Of a stretch of 64,000 bases of DNA, positions 12,098 through 21,522 are shown one piece after another. The notes beneath the pieces are model-generated. The model was given only the letters and a program-made list of their open reading frames with translations. It made no database searches and was not told where the DNA came from. Origin of the DNA: Rhodocollybia butyracea. Its lineage: Eukaryota; Basidiomycota; Agaricomycetes; Agaricales; Omphalotaceae. Location: NCBI GenBank assembly GCA_015501585.1, contig JADNRY010000081.1:124001-188000 (forward strand), in the 5' to 3' direction. The stretch's first letter is position 1. Every line of letters starts with the position of its first letter. The translations under genes and the position numbers were made by a program.

Positions 12098-13187
12098 ATG
12101 TTTGTTGTTCCAGTCCTTTTCGCCTTTGCCATTCCTTTTGTCGCCGCCCAGTCAAACGATACCGCCGTCCAAATTGAAGCTATCGAAGCTCATTTTACCC
12201 AAGCTGACCTTGTTCCCGAGTTGTTGGCCACATTCAACCCCAGCGCTGCATTGACCATCAACTTTGACGGTAAGCACGCCTTTTGGTCATCGCCGTGAAT
12301 CGAGATACTTATAGATTGAATTTGCAAAAGGCGTTGGAGATGTATCTCCTGGTCAAGCACTCACTCAAGACCGTTAGTACCTATTCTTGCGCGATTTTGA
12401 TTGGCTAACACGGTACATTCCTCGTAGAGGTCGCGCCAACCCCTACAATCACAATCATGCCAGCCAACTCCTCCGTCTCCCTAAGCGGAAACTTTACCAT
12501 CGCCATGGTCGACGCTGATATTGTTGGAGCCAACGAGTCTAACATTACTCGCCATTGGCTCGTCAATGGTGTAACAGTTACCAGTACGTTGGATGAAATT
12601 CATCTAACCTTCATATCGATGTGGCCTTTGTGTTTCAGACGGTCAAGTATCCAACTCTTCCGCTACTGCGATTACTTCGTATGCAGGTCCAGCTCCTGCT
12701 TCCGGAAGTGGTCCCCATCGGTACTTGTTTCATACCAGTACAAAGACCAAGATTAACCTATGCTATGCATTGTTTTTAGCTATGTTGTCATCCTCCTCCA
12801 ACAACCTTCGTCCTTCAGTCCTCCTTCGGATTTTTCTCAGCCCAACATCGGCGTCTCCCAGTTTGATTTCAATGGATATGTAAAGGTAGTACTTCCATTT
12901 GACCATCGCATCAGCATACACCTTAACAGACATTTCAGAACTCGCAATTGGGCCCTGTCGTTGCCGCAAACTACTTTACCGTTGAAGTGGGAACCAGCAC
13001 TGTTTCCGTGTCTGCTACATCCTCCGTACAGTCATCCACACTGGCTTCCGTCTCTGTAACCAAGACTTCCAGCTCAGTAGCAGCTACTGGCACTGGAAAG
13101 GCGGGCAATGCTGCATCTCAGGCTGCAAAAAGTGGTCTCACTAGTATTATCTTAGGTGTAGCTGCGATGGCTGTCGTGCTTATGTAG
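12098..13187 (+). CDS. secreted PEBP-like protein with GPI-type C-terminus
   Basis: Starts with a clear signal peptide (MFVVPVLFAFAIPFVAAQ). The core has phosphatidylethanolamine-binding protein hallmarks: FTIAMVDAD, a central RHWLVNG, and YAGPAPASGSGPHRY, matching the ligand-pocket signatures of that family. The C-terminus is Ser/Thr-rich and ends in a small-residue stretch and a hydrophobic tail (about GLTSIILGVAAMAVVLM), typical of a GPI signal. Introns can be read at 12270-12330 and 12373-12427, after VTVT, after GPHR and after GYVK; all restore frame. PEBP proteins bind lipids or inhibit kinases or proteases, but the role of secreted, wall-anchored fungal forms is not established. N-glycosylation sequons are frequent. 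Confidence 0.82.
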
Positions 13188-13466
13188 ATAGTGTTAATCA
13201 TAGTCTATAATAATTCTGCTTGTATACCCTACACTATGATAATTTAGACGCATTACCAAGCTCGAAAGTGAAGAAAATCGTTCACTCATGGATCGGCTTT
13301 CTAACAAGTTACTTGGTCGAGGGTCGTCGATCAGTGATTTTCAACTATTATAGGTAGCATAGAGCATGGCAGTTTTATTGCACGTATGTAGTAGACATAG
13401 ACCTGGCAAAGAAGAGGTAGGGAACAACGCGACATAAAAGATTGAACACACGACAAAGACAACAGA

Positions 13467-14288
13467 TCACCGGTATCTGCGCAAAGATAGAGTGTTGTGT
13501 TTCTTCCAGGTCGACCTCGCGGGTGTGTGATTGTAACGGTGACCCTTTCCGAGACCGCGGTTCTACAGGGCATCGTCAGAAAATATGATAAAACCGCTAT
13601 TAAAAATATTCACACCTTCTTGCCGATGGCGGTAAGACCGCGAGCCTCCCGACGCTTGTGTACGGGATTGACGATCCAGTTGATACGGGGGTCACGGCGG
13701 ATCTAAAGAGAAATGAAGTGAGAAATAAGATTAAAAAATAGAACTTGGATCAACGCACGGCTTTGTGGTTGGGGTCGACGAGAATGACTTCAAAGTACTT
13801 GTACATACCGTCCTGGTTGATCCAGTAGGAGTTGAGTACACGAAGATTTCCACATCGGCGTCCAACACGCTCCTCAGCAGTGCTCCTCAAGCCACGCTGG
13901 TACTTGAGGTGGTTGACACCTTGTCGAACGGGTTTACCATAGGTAGCACCTAGAAGTTTGGATTTAGAAATTATTGTCTACATCTTGCAGCATAAGATAT
14001 ACCCTTGGGGACAGGTTTTTTCCTATTTCCTCGTCGGACACGGATACGGTAGATCACGTATCCCTGCTTGGCCTTGTAACCGAGACGGCGAGCTTTGTCG
14101 GGACGAGAAGGGCGGGAGGCTCGGTGAATTACATTAAGTTGGCGGTACTCCCAGCACCTAGAGCCACAGTAAGTTGGAGACGACCAAATCATTTATATCT
14201 TTTAAGCTCACCTAACCCGGAAAAGAAAACGAAGCACATCCGACTGCTTCTTTTTGTACAATTCTGTCACGTATTTGTAGCCTCCCAT
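13467..14288 (-). CDS. RPL15: 60S ribosomal protein eL15
   Basis: Structural protein of the large ribosomal subunit. Translation of the spliced exons gives [72 protein letters not shown] and finally NTLSLRRYR before TGA, matching eL15 along its whole length (about 200 residues). Introns split RVR/CWEYR, PKG/ATYG, HKA/IRRD and GKK/NRG; all have GT-AG ends and about 50 nt. A further GTTCGT...TTTTAG stretch at 14302-14347, just before the ATG, looks like a 5' UTR intron, a usual arrangement for ribosomal protein genes. Confidence 0.95.
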
Positions 14289-14347
14289 CTTGCGGATGCT
14301 GCTAAAAAGTAAGAAAGGTTTTTTGAAGCTGAGGACGGCGAACGAAC

Positions 14348-15110
14348 CTTTTTGCTGACTAGCAATCAATAGCCAAATTAATTCTGTTATGGGGGACACA
14401 GCCACGAATGACCAAGAACTGTACAGCAACATGTGACTGAGTGTTAAGCGCTTATCTGGCTTGCTCAAATTCTTCTAATCAACAAGGCGCCATTTTGTTC
14501 GCCACGAGAAGTTAGGTAGACACGGGAGCCGTCCTGAAGACAGCGACGACTCCCTGAGCGGATATATTAGCGCGGAGCAGGGTTACTTTAATACAATGTT
14601 CGTATGACCATGATAAGATACAGAGAAAAGGGTGTAGGAGGGAGGGTAGCGCAGAATACACCAAAATGGCTTGTAAGTAACTACGTGTGTCCACAGTCAA
14701 GTTAGAAAATAGGGAAAACTTGTAATGAGAAGATTTACCTGAGGGCTCGCAGTCAAGTTAGACAAGGGGAAAACTTGAGACTACTGCGGCCCTCAGGAGT
14801 ATAAGTAATTAAGGAAAAACATGAGTAATGAGAAATCAAATAAACATTCAATTTGAAAGTGCCGGGGCATGAGCTCGAACCGATGGAAAGGAGAACGGGG
14901 TCTTAGGCGCGCTGAGCGTACACTGACCATCGGTGAGTGAAGTGCTGCAGTGAGCATGAGGCTGAGAACACTTACCTCGCTGATTAGATTTTTGTAAATT
15001 CACAACTTTAAATCCAAAACATCCATAATTCAAATTGTACTGGCTGCAGTCATTCCATAGATAAACTTATATACAAAACTCTGCACATATATTGCACACT
15101 TCACTATAAT
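14348..15110. other. gene-poor stretch upstream of eL15
   Basis: No convincing coding frame. It should contain the eL15 promoter on the side near 14348. Two copies of a short inverted-repeat unit lie at 14695-14722 and 14751-14777 (listed separately). A GGTTCGAGCTC box on the minus strand near 14870 resembles a pol III B box but does not fold into a tRNA. Confidence 0.5.
14695..14777. repeat. tandem pair of AGTCAAGTTAG...AAAACTTG units
   Basis: Two imperfect copies, 14695-14722 and 14751-14777. Each begins AGTCAAGTTAGA and ends GGGAAAACTTG, so each also holds the inverted arms CAAGTT and AACTTG around a 13-nt or shorter spacer and could form a hairpin. Function unknown. Confidence 0.6.
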
Positions 15111-18052
15111 TCAAGAACCATAACGCTCGCGAGCCTGTTGAACAGCCCTCATTCAGCATTCGTTCATAAAATGCACGCCCTGACGGACAACGTTGACTCG
15201 AAAATCAGACATGTACAAACTCACCGATTCCTGGGCCATAGAGAGATATCCCAAGCCTCCTTCAGTAAACTTGCCCACTTCCTTGCCTTTACTAGCGCCC
15301 AAACCGGCACCATCGGCGTAGATGTGGGTTTTACTATGAGGAAAACATCAGTCAAACGAGATAGTATGAAATGAAATGAAGCATGCATGGGATCCACTCG
15401 ACCTTCCCCATTTGTGCCTAGGCCTGTTCCTTCCTTCCACCCCATCATTTTGAGCAACTTGTTTCCAATATTGGTCTCGTCCTGGCCGGGATTTAAGGGT
15501 TGGGGAGGAGGTGGTGGAGGTGGCGGAGGGCCTTCCGCTTGCTTCCTCTTCGTTACCTTACTACTACTGCCCTCGACTTCTGGTAGAGGAACATCAGGCT
15601 GGTTGAAAAGCGCACGCCTCTCCAACGCTCGATCCCGATACTTGGGCTGTTCTAACTGGTCCGAGGAAGTCTTGGCCTGCTGGCGCGCTGTAACCTTCTG
15701 GCGCGCAACTTCACGTAGAGCGGAATCTTTGTAGTTCTTCTGTTGAAGGAGACAACAAAAACGAAACACCGATGGTGGAAAGCAAAACGTAAGTCACGAT
15801 CAAGACTAGCATAACTGTGAAAAGATGGCGAGCCTTATGAAGATCTGATTCCTTGTTGTGTCGCTTGAGTTGGTCAACAGATTTGAATTGCCGGGAGCAT
15901 AGCAAGCAGGCGAATGCGTTCACGTCCGAAAATTCAAACTCGTTCTCTACCTCGGGTGTAACAGATGCAGATACAGGAGCAGATGCGTCTGTGGTGGTAG
16001 ATATTGCAGGGGATGGTTCTGTTACCTGTTTTCACGATAAAGCGCAAAACAAGAATTCCGGTTTAATCATTATTGCAACCCAAAGGAACCAAAGAGGATG
16101 TCACCAGAGCAGATGAAGTTGCCTTTGAAGAAGGGTTGTTCCCCGAAAGTTCTTCTTGAACTTGATTCCACTTGTTGATGTTGTTGATAGTCTGCGAGCA
16201 ACGCAGATCATAAGCCATCAAGAATAGATAGATATATGTGTAGAGAAGCTCAAGCTGGTCCTGTAGATTACCTTCTTACTCGCAATTAAAGGAGCGACAG
16301 CCTTCGCGCTACTCGCTGGGGGAGATTTTCAATTAGAGTTTTCGCAGCTAAGAAGAATCAGCTACCTTTAGTGCCGGTCGAACCGTCGTCTCTGTTATCT
16401 TCATCGAGATCATCAGCAGAGAATCCTAAAGTCAGCGGTTTGATGGCGGGTCCTAAAGCTAACAATAATCAAGGAGTAATCTTTTGTAGAGATTGAAGCC
16501 ACAAACCTGTAGCAGTTTTCGCAGGACCTTTATTGAAGCTAAGAGTGACGGGTTTGTCGGATACGGGCAGTGCGGAAGGAGCTGGAGGCGCTATAGCTCG
16601 TAAAGCTGGTTCTACAACAAGATATTAAGATATATTGATGGGAGGAAATATGTCATTTACCTTTCTTCTTCTTCTCCTTCTCCTTCTTTTCTTTCACACT
16701 AGGTGCTGCTGGTTGTGGTGTGCTGACTTGGAATTCAAGAACCGCGACAGTAGACGTCTCATCCCAGTATCGGACCCAGGTGCCTTCCACACCACCTAGA
16801 GCAAGTGATGACGTGAGACAGGCTTCATTTCGCAGCATTATTTCCTGGATAGGCTGGAACGAATCGGGGTGAGCAAAAGACGCTGCGACAGGTCGATCCG
16901 AAATCCGAAATCCCGCTGGATGGATTTGAGGTGACATTGTTGCGGCGAGTACTGAAGAAGCTGACTATGAATAGAAAAAATCAGTGTACAGATCGCGCTA
17001 GAAAGGAAAGGAAGTACGGTTGTATCTGTAAACTCTACGAACGCAAAACCAAAGCTGGCCATCGTCACTTTATCCTTGATGAGAATAATCCTCTTCATTC
17101 CTTTGGCTCCTTCTTTTCCAACCCCTGATGATGACCTCATTGCCTGATGAATAGCCTGTGGCCCAGAAAGTGGGTCAAGTCCTCTAAAAAGAAGAACAGG
17201 GGCTTGAGTGTTCCCAATATCCCGGGTACCGTCGTTTGTGTTTCCTCTGGACCGACCCTTCTCGTGAGGTGTGGCACTTTGAGAGTAATCAATCTTGACC
17301 CTCCTCCCGTTATGAGGCAATCCGGTTTCGAGGTTTTTATAAAATGCTGCCGTTGCAGTGGCGCCATGCGAAGCCGGAGGTGGCACTTGAACAAATGGAA
17401 ATAGCGGGTCCACGAAGGCACGGGCATGCTCGGAACTGCTGAATTGCGCAAAGCCAAACCCTTTGGAAGAACCTTGATAATCCAGACGCAGAGAGAATGT
17501 CAATGCATGCGGAAAGGAGAATATACGAATGGGCAACTGCCTGTTAATTTTTCTCGGATGATTGTAACCGTTTCTACGCTGCATCCATGGGAATTGAGAT
17601 AAGATTGTAGCTGAAATGTCGGATGAGTAAAAGTAAATTGGAAAAGAGAACTGCAACACACATCCGACTCGGTGAAATCAGGATCAAGACCAAGGAAAAT
17701 AACGTGAGGACTGGGTTCGGAAGGCTGGAGTCGTTTCTTGGGAAAACCACCACCGGGTCCACCGCGACCTGGCTGGCCTTGAGAATGTTCTGGACCTTGA
17801 CGAGGATAGCTAGCGTCGAAATTCTGGTCTTCGTAGCCTTGAGAAGCGTCATAGCCCTGGTATCCCTGGCGCAGTAAGCCAAAGCCAAAAAAACAAAAGT
17901 TGGTCACATACACCGTCATTAAATTTTCTACGTTTTCCCTGACCATAATAGTCATCCTCTCTTGGATGGTAATTCTGGCGAGAATCAGTTGGATACCAAG
18001 TGGCTTCACCGGTTTTGCCTCTATCCCATTCACGATTATCTGTATGGTTCAT
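15111..18052 (-). CDS. RBM5/RBM10-type splicing factor (RRM, C2H2 zinc finger, G-patch)
   Basis: A nuclear RNA-binding protein of the RBM5/RBM10 family, which acts in spliceosome assembly and splice-site choice. In order: an Arg/Tyr/Gly-rich start, a first RRM (HVIFLGLDPDFTESD, then GSSKGFGFAQF), a second RRM (LLFRGLDPLSGP, FGFAFVEFTD), a Lys/Glu-rich linker, NINKWNQVQEEL, a C2H2 finger (C-x2-C-x12-H-x5-H, residues CLLCSRQF onward), a poly-proline run, and a C-terminal G-patch (MMGWKEGTGLG, GAGLGASKG) ending ARERYGS. The G-patch is interrupted by an intron at 15334-15386 with a GCATGC donor; only this choice gives DPIKTHIYADGAG. ATG 18052 is preferred. An alternative first exon (ATG at 18148, spliced GTGTGT to TACAG) would overlap the divergent NDUFB4-like gene. 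Confidence 0.85.
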
Positions 18053-18133
18053 GGTGATGACAGTCGAAAGGAAACAAATGAATAAACACAGCCAAACTAT
18101 GTAAGTATACAATCAAACTTGTAACACACCGTC
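18053..18133. promoter_or_regulatory. very short divergent promoter, RBM5-like / NDUFB4-like
   Basis: Only 81 bp separate the chosen start codons of the two divergent genes. If the alternative first exon of the RBM5-like gene (ATG at 18148) is used, the two coding regions overlap by 15 bp instead. Either way one control region must serve both genes. Confidence 0.5.
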
Positions 18134-18504
18134 ATGGCTGGAGGTCATGGCAAGTTCAAAGGCTTTCTCTTCGTGTCGTTGTTTAATTTTGCCTTACAGG
18201 TGTCCTGAAGACAGAAAAAGCCATTGAAAACCACAATATCTGGGTATGTTTCTTCTTCAAAGAAATCTACCAATTCTGACTCTATTACAGCGTGAACAAC
18301 ATTATCTTCGTTTCCGATGGACTCCTGCATCCGTCAAGACTGCGGTTGTCGCCTTCATTGTCTTTCCGACAGCTCTGTACACCGCAATCAGCTACAGTAG
18401 CGTGCGTTTTAAAGTATACTCTATGTCGACTGTCCGCTCATATATCCACATAGAACCGATGGACTTGGAACGCAAAGCTTAAAGACCAGCCTCTTGCAGG
18501 ATAA
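18134..18504 (+). CDS. mitochondrial complex I accessory subunit, NDUFB4-like (B15)
   Basis: Small single-membrane-span subunit of NADH:ubiquinone oxidoreductase. The spliced protein reads MAGGHGVLKTEKAIENHNIW, then REQHYLRFRWTPASVKTA, a hydrophobic helix (VVAFIVFPTALYTAI) and the tail NRWTWNAKLKDQPLAG. The MAGGH start, the RFRWTP turn before the helix and the WxWNAK motif after it fit fungal NDUFB4 homologues. About 79 residues. Three introns: 18150-18199, one after HNIW and one after SYSS. The first has GCAAGT as donor; the nearby GTTCAA donor gives a stop in the next exon, so GC-AG is the only choice that keeps the frame. The gene is easily missed by ORF calling because no exon exceeds 35 codons. 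Confidence 0.78.
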
Positions 18505-18517
18505 ATGTATACTTATA

Positions 18518-19280
18518 TTAGAACCTTTTGCATAGCTCAATGGCTACCTTGCATCCCATTCCTACAACAGTACTCAGCAGAGCGTGAGCCGGAGCTCTTT
18601 GTGCGTGGTTTATAACTGCAATGTCCAAATGTTCCAGCTCGTCATCTCGGAATTCTTTTACCACCTCTCTCAGCAGCGGAATGCTTGGATGATCAGAGGG
18701 AAACGACTCCATTTCTTTCAGTTGACTGGTAGAAGTGTTAGTGGTGGTCGCAAAAGCATTAGAACCCTTACTCGTCGTAATGTTCCCCTATAACTGTTTC
18801 AACCGCCTCAGTACAAGCCATTGCAGCTTCTTTGCCCATGAGCGCTGTAACAGCACCTAATCCAAATCCTCCTATCTTTGCTGCTTCTATAAGAATCGTT
18901 GGCCGAATACGATGTTGAATTTGCATTTTGTCCATTACCGCAAGATGTTTCTTTTCCTGATCCCACATTTCCTGACGGCATAGTTGAGGCAACTGGTTTT
19001 GCAGTTTAAAAAGCCTACATACTTGAATCAAAGGCCCAACATCCGGCTGTTTTCCGAGAACGAAATGTTGGCCACGATAAATCCAGTTTGCGGCAACTTC
19101 TCCTGCATGGTCCACGCGAAGAGCTGAATCCAGCGCAGCGTGCTGTTCTAGAGTAATATTCGATGGTGTAGTAGAAGTCGCTGCGTCATTGGGAGTAGGA
19201 CGGATATATGCCTGCGAAGCCAGAAAACGGCGGTTGAAACATCGCGAGAGCCCCCTGGTAACTGTGGAGGAAGCAAACAT
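18518..19280 (-). CDS. COQ7: 5-demethoxyubiquinone hydroxylase, mitochondrial
   Basis: Di-iron enzyme that hydroxylates demethoxyubiquinone in the penultimate step of coenzyme Q synthesis, on the matrix side of the inner membrane. [19 protein letters not shown] at the start is a good mitochondrial presequence. The iron-binding motifs are visible: [27 protein letters not shown], and [12 protein letters not shown]; the repeat of Glu and ExxH in two halves is the family signature. Two introns follow PLIQ and HYD. An in-frame ATG at 19307 would add nine residues before MFASS; the shorter form has the better presequence. Its stop is only 13 bp from the stop of the convergent complex I gene, so both transcripts must overlap. 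Two respiratory-chain genes side by side may be coincidence. Confidence 0.93.
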
Positions 19281-19748
19281 GTCAGTCAACTTGATGGTCG
19301 CGATCACAAGTTATTTGTTTACTCTCTCTCTTTCAGTTACTTCCATTATGTCTTCCACGTCCGTCTTCTTTCTTTTGACCTTGTTTCTTTTGACCTGGTA
19401 TTTCTCTAGCTTCACGCCTTCGAATGTTATTGACATGTCCAAAGAAAAGGAATGGAGTGTCGGCCTTGGTACATCTATCCATATCATTGGCTTCCCAAAG
19501 CTCATTGGTCTCAGGAATGCTTGACTGGGACACTACAAACATCGTGTTCACGAAGCGATCCTTGATCGAATTCCTCAAGTATATCACACAAGCTTCTTGA
19601 TTAGACGCGTCTTAACTCTCGAACTAGATACACCGGAACAACGGTGGACACTAACTTTGGAAATATCCAAAAACTTCCCAGTACGTTCTGAAGCCTTCCA
19701 CTGATCAAGGAATCAATACAAGTTGCAGAATATGCAAAATTTGGCAAG
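19281..19748. promoter_or_regulatory. divergent intergenic region, COQ7 / triple-repeat protein
   Basis: About 470 bp between divergent genes. It holds both promoters. It is pyrimidine-rich near 19310-19400 on the plus strand. The open frames across it lack good starts and family features. Confidence 0.5.
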
Positions 19749-20430
19749 ATGTCAGCGGGGGTTGCCTCGTCTGAAAATACCCCATCCATTACCCGTTCGT
19801 CCTCCAGTTGTGCATCAAAACAAGACCACTAACATCCTCTCCAGCTTCCACGAGTACTACTGCAGAAGAAGAGGCCTTCAAACCGTCTCGTCGCGTCCGT
19901 CAAGTACCAGGTGGGGCTCATACCGAACTCTTTGGCGACAATGAAGCGGGTGATGCATTATCGACGGCTCCCCCCAAAGAAGTCGATGTACGAACCTACA
20001 GCTTCTCTTTTTGATCTCTCTATACGCTTGTTTGTAGGAAACCGAAATTGGTAGTCCTTCAATAACTCATGAAGAAGTGCAAGAGGAAGATGAGCATACG
20101 GGCATCAACTTTACCTCTCATGTCAAGCCTAGCAGGTATATATATCATAATATTCTACTCTGCAACGTACTTGAACTATCTCCAAGGCGTGTAAGGACCG
20201 TCCCCGGTGGAAAGGACTCTTTGTCAGGCTTTTGGGATTCAAATGACCAACAGGAAGAATTTAAGCCTACTCGACGGTGCGTAATGGTTCTTCCAGTAAT
20301 ATCGTTTGTTGATCGGTTTCCTTGTTGGCAGAGTTCGTCAAATTCCCGGTGGTCAGGACAATATCTCTGGCGTACGCTCTATTCTTAAAACTTGATGCTT
20401 GGACTAACGTTCGTTTCGTAGATTTTTTGA
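19749..20430 (+). CDS. small acidic protein with three RVRxxPGG repeats
   Basis: About 145 residues after removing five short introns (the first is 19795-19844, GTTCGT to TCCAG). The protein carries three copies of a unit: FKPSRRVRQVPGG..ELFG, SRRVRTVPGG..SLSGFW and FKPTRRVRQIPGG..NISGIF, separated by acidic, Ser/Thr-rich linkers. It ends right after the third copy. The unit R-V-x-x-x-P-G-G followed by a small hydrophobic patch recalls the repeat of the JPT1/HN1 (Jupiter) family of microtubule-associated proteins, but I cannot confirm homology. No signal peptide or membrane helix. No exon is longer than about 50 codons apart from the second. Function unknown. Confidence 0.72.
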
Positions 20431-21074
20431 ATGTCTGGTGTGGAAACGGAGTGTTTTAGTTATCGGAATACCTCTTGAATGTAGTGTGTATACAACTAGT
20501 GAAATTATCATGTATGAAAGTGAGCACTTGGAAAAATGAAAACACTGCTGCGAATAGATCTATCCGTGATTGTAAGTAGTGGAGGTCGATGTCCGTGTCA
20601 AGACTATATACTTACACGCGTCGGATCATTCAGCGAAAAGTGACCGCATGGAGAGCGGCCTGAAGATCTTGCAAACCTGGCTTCGCAAGAACGTCAACAG
20701 TACACGTTCTCATCATAATATCAATGCGGTGAGCTAGAACTACACAGATCATGGGCGACTTGTCTGTCTACTAACATTATTGTGCAGTAGTGTCATCAAA
20801 TGTGCACGAAATGACCTCCTCGAAGGAGGGAATGGTCTGTGATTCGTTTCAGAAGGGCGGTGCGGCGATGCCAGCACGAAAAAAAAAACTTAGAAGAACT
20901 CGCTTTGTCTCAATGTATGGCTAGAACAGTATGGTCCTTCCAATTGGCAAGGCGCCGGAGTGTCATAGCTATCTCTCTGCATCCAAGTGCAATAATAGAA
21001 GATATAGTGTGTTGTATCTCTGTGAGCGGCGAACTCAGAGGCAGCCCTTGAAGTTGAAATGAACGGAGAGGTGA
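20431..21074. other. gene-free stretch downstream of the triple-repeat gene
   Basis: No coding frame with family features was seen. The reading frame at 20839-21051 lacks a plausible gene structure. It probably holds the 3' UTR of the preceding gene. Confidence 0.4.
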
Positions 21075-21312
21075 CTATCTATGAATGTGGTTTGGCCCAG
21101 TGGTGGCTGGCAGCTTGTCGCAACGTCGTACAGTATTGGGGGCGACAGCAGGATCCCAGTAAACGTGTGCGGAACCGGGGATAGCAGAGAGCAGGTTTCC
21201 TAGCAAGTCCGTCTTGTAGTCAAGATTGTCGGTGTCCGAGGCCCAGTTTCCCTCGCAGATATCGATAAAAGACAATTCGTGGCCGATAAAGTCGGCAGAG
21301 GAATAAAAAGAC
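21075..21312 (-). pseudogene. orphan coding relic next to the tRNA gene
   Basis: A minus-strand frame with a protein-like composition: SSADFIGHELSFIDICEGNW, then TDNLDYKTDLLGNLLSAIPG, VYWDPAV and a C-terminal RRCDKLPATTGPNHIHR before TAG. It has no ATG in frame; reading upstream it meets a stop within a few codons, and the tRNA gene follows at once. It may be the broken 3' end of a former gene, or a last exon. I do not recognise the family. Confidence 0.35.
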
Positions 21313-21320
21313 CTCCTTCA

Positions 21321-21428
21321 TGGTAGCGGCGGGATTTGAACCCGCGCGACTTTCGTCATTGGGATGAACCACCAAGGAATTTGGTGTGCTCTTAAATCCA
21401 ACGCCTTAGACCACTCGGCCACGCTACC
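21321..21428 (-). tRNA. tRNA-Leu(UAA) with intron
   Basis: The acceptor stem GGTAGCG/CGCTACC pairs perfectly over 7 bp with discriminator A. The D arm GGCCGAGTGGTCTAAGGC, the type II variable arm (GAC-GAAA-GTC) and the T arm GCGGG-TTCAAAT-CCCGC are clear. The anticodon TAA lies at 21392-21394. An intron of about 25 nt (21366-21390) follows the base 3' of the anticodon, the usual place. After removal the anticodon stem is TTGGA against TCCCA, with one mismatch or one extra C at the GGG run 21361-21363. Type II arm and discriminator A favour Leu over Ser. Confidence 0.9.
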
Positions 21429-21522
21429 TTAGTTAAGCATGGCCAAACATGGGTAATAATTTGAATCCCGGCAGAATTTTTAGCGCCGTCATTTACAGTT
21501 GTCCATACTGTTTCCATCATTC

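Noticed and set aside
14858..14930. tRNA-like GGTTCGAGCTC box on the minus strand with CCGGCAC after it
   Set aside because: The T-stem does not pair (the base that must pair with G53 is T), no matching 5' acceptor strand was found, and no anticodon arm folds.
18130..18148. ATG 18148 as the start of the RBM5-like gene
   Set aside because: Well-formed splice signals, but the exon would lie antisense to the first coding exon of the NDUFB4-like gene; kept only as an alternative.
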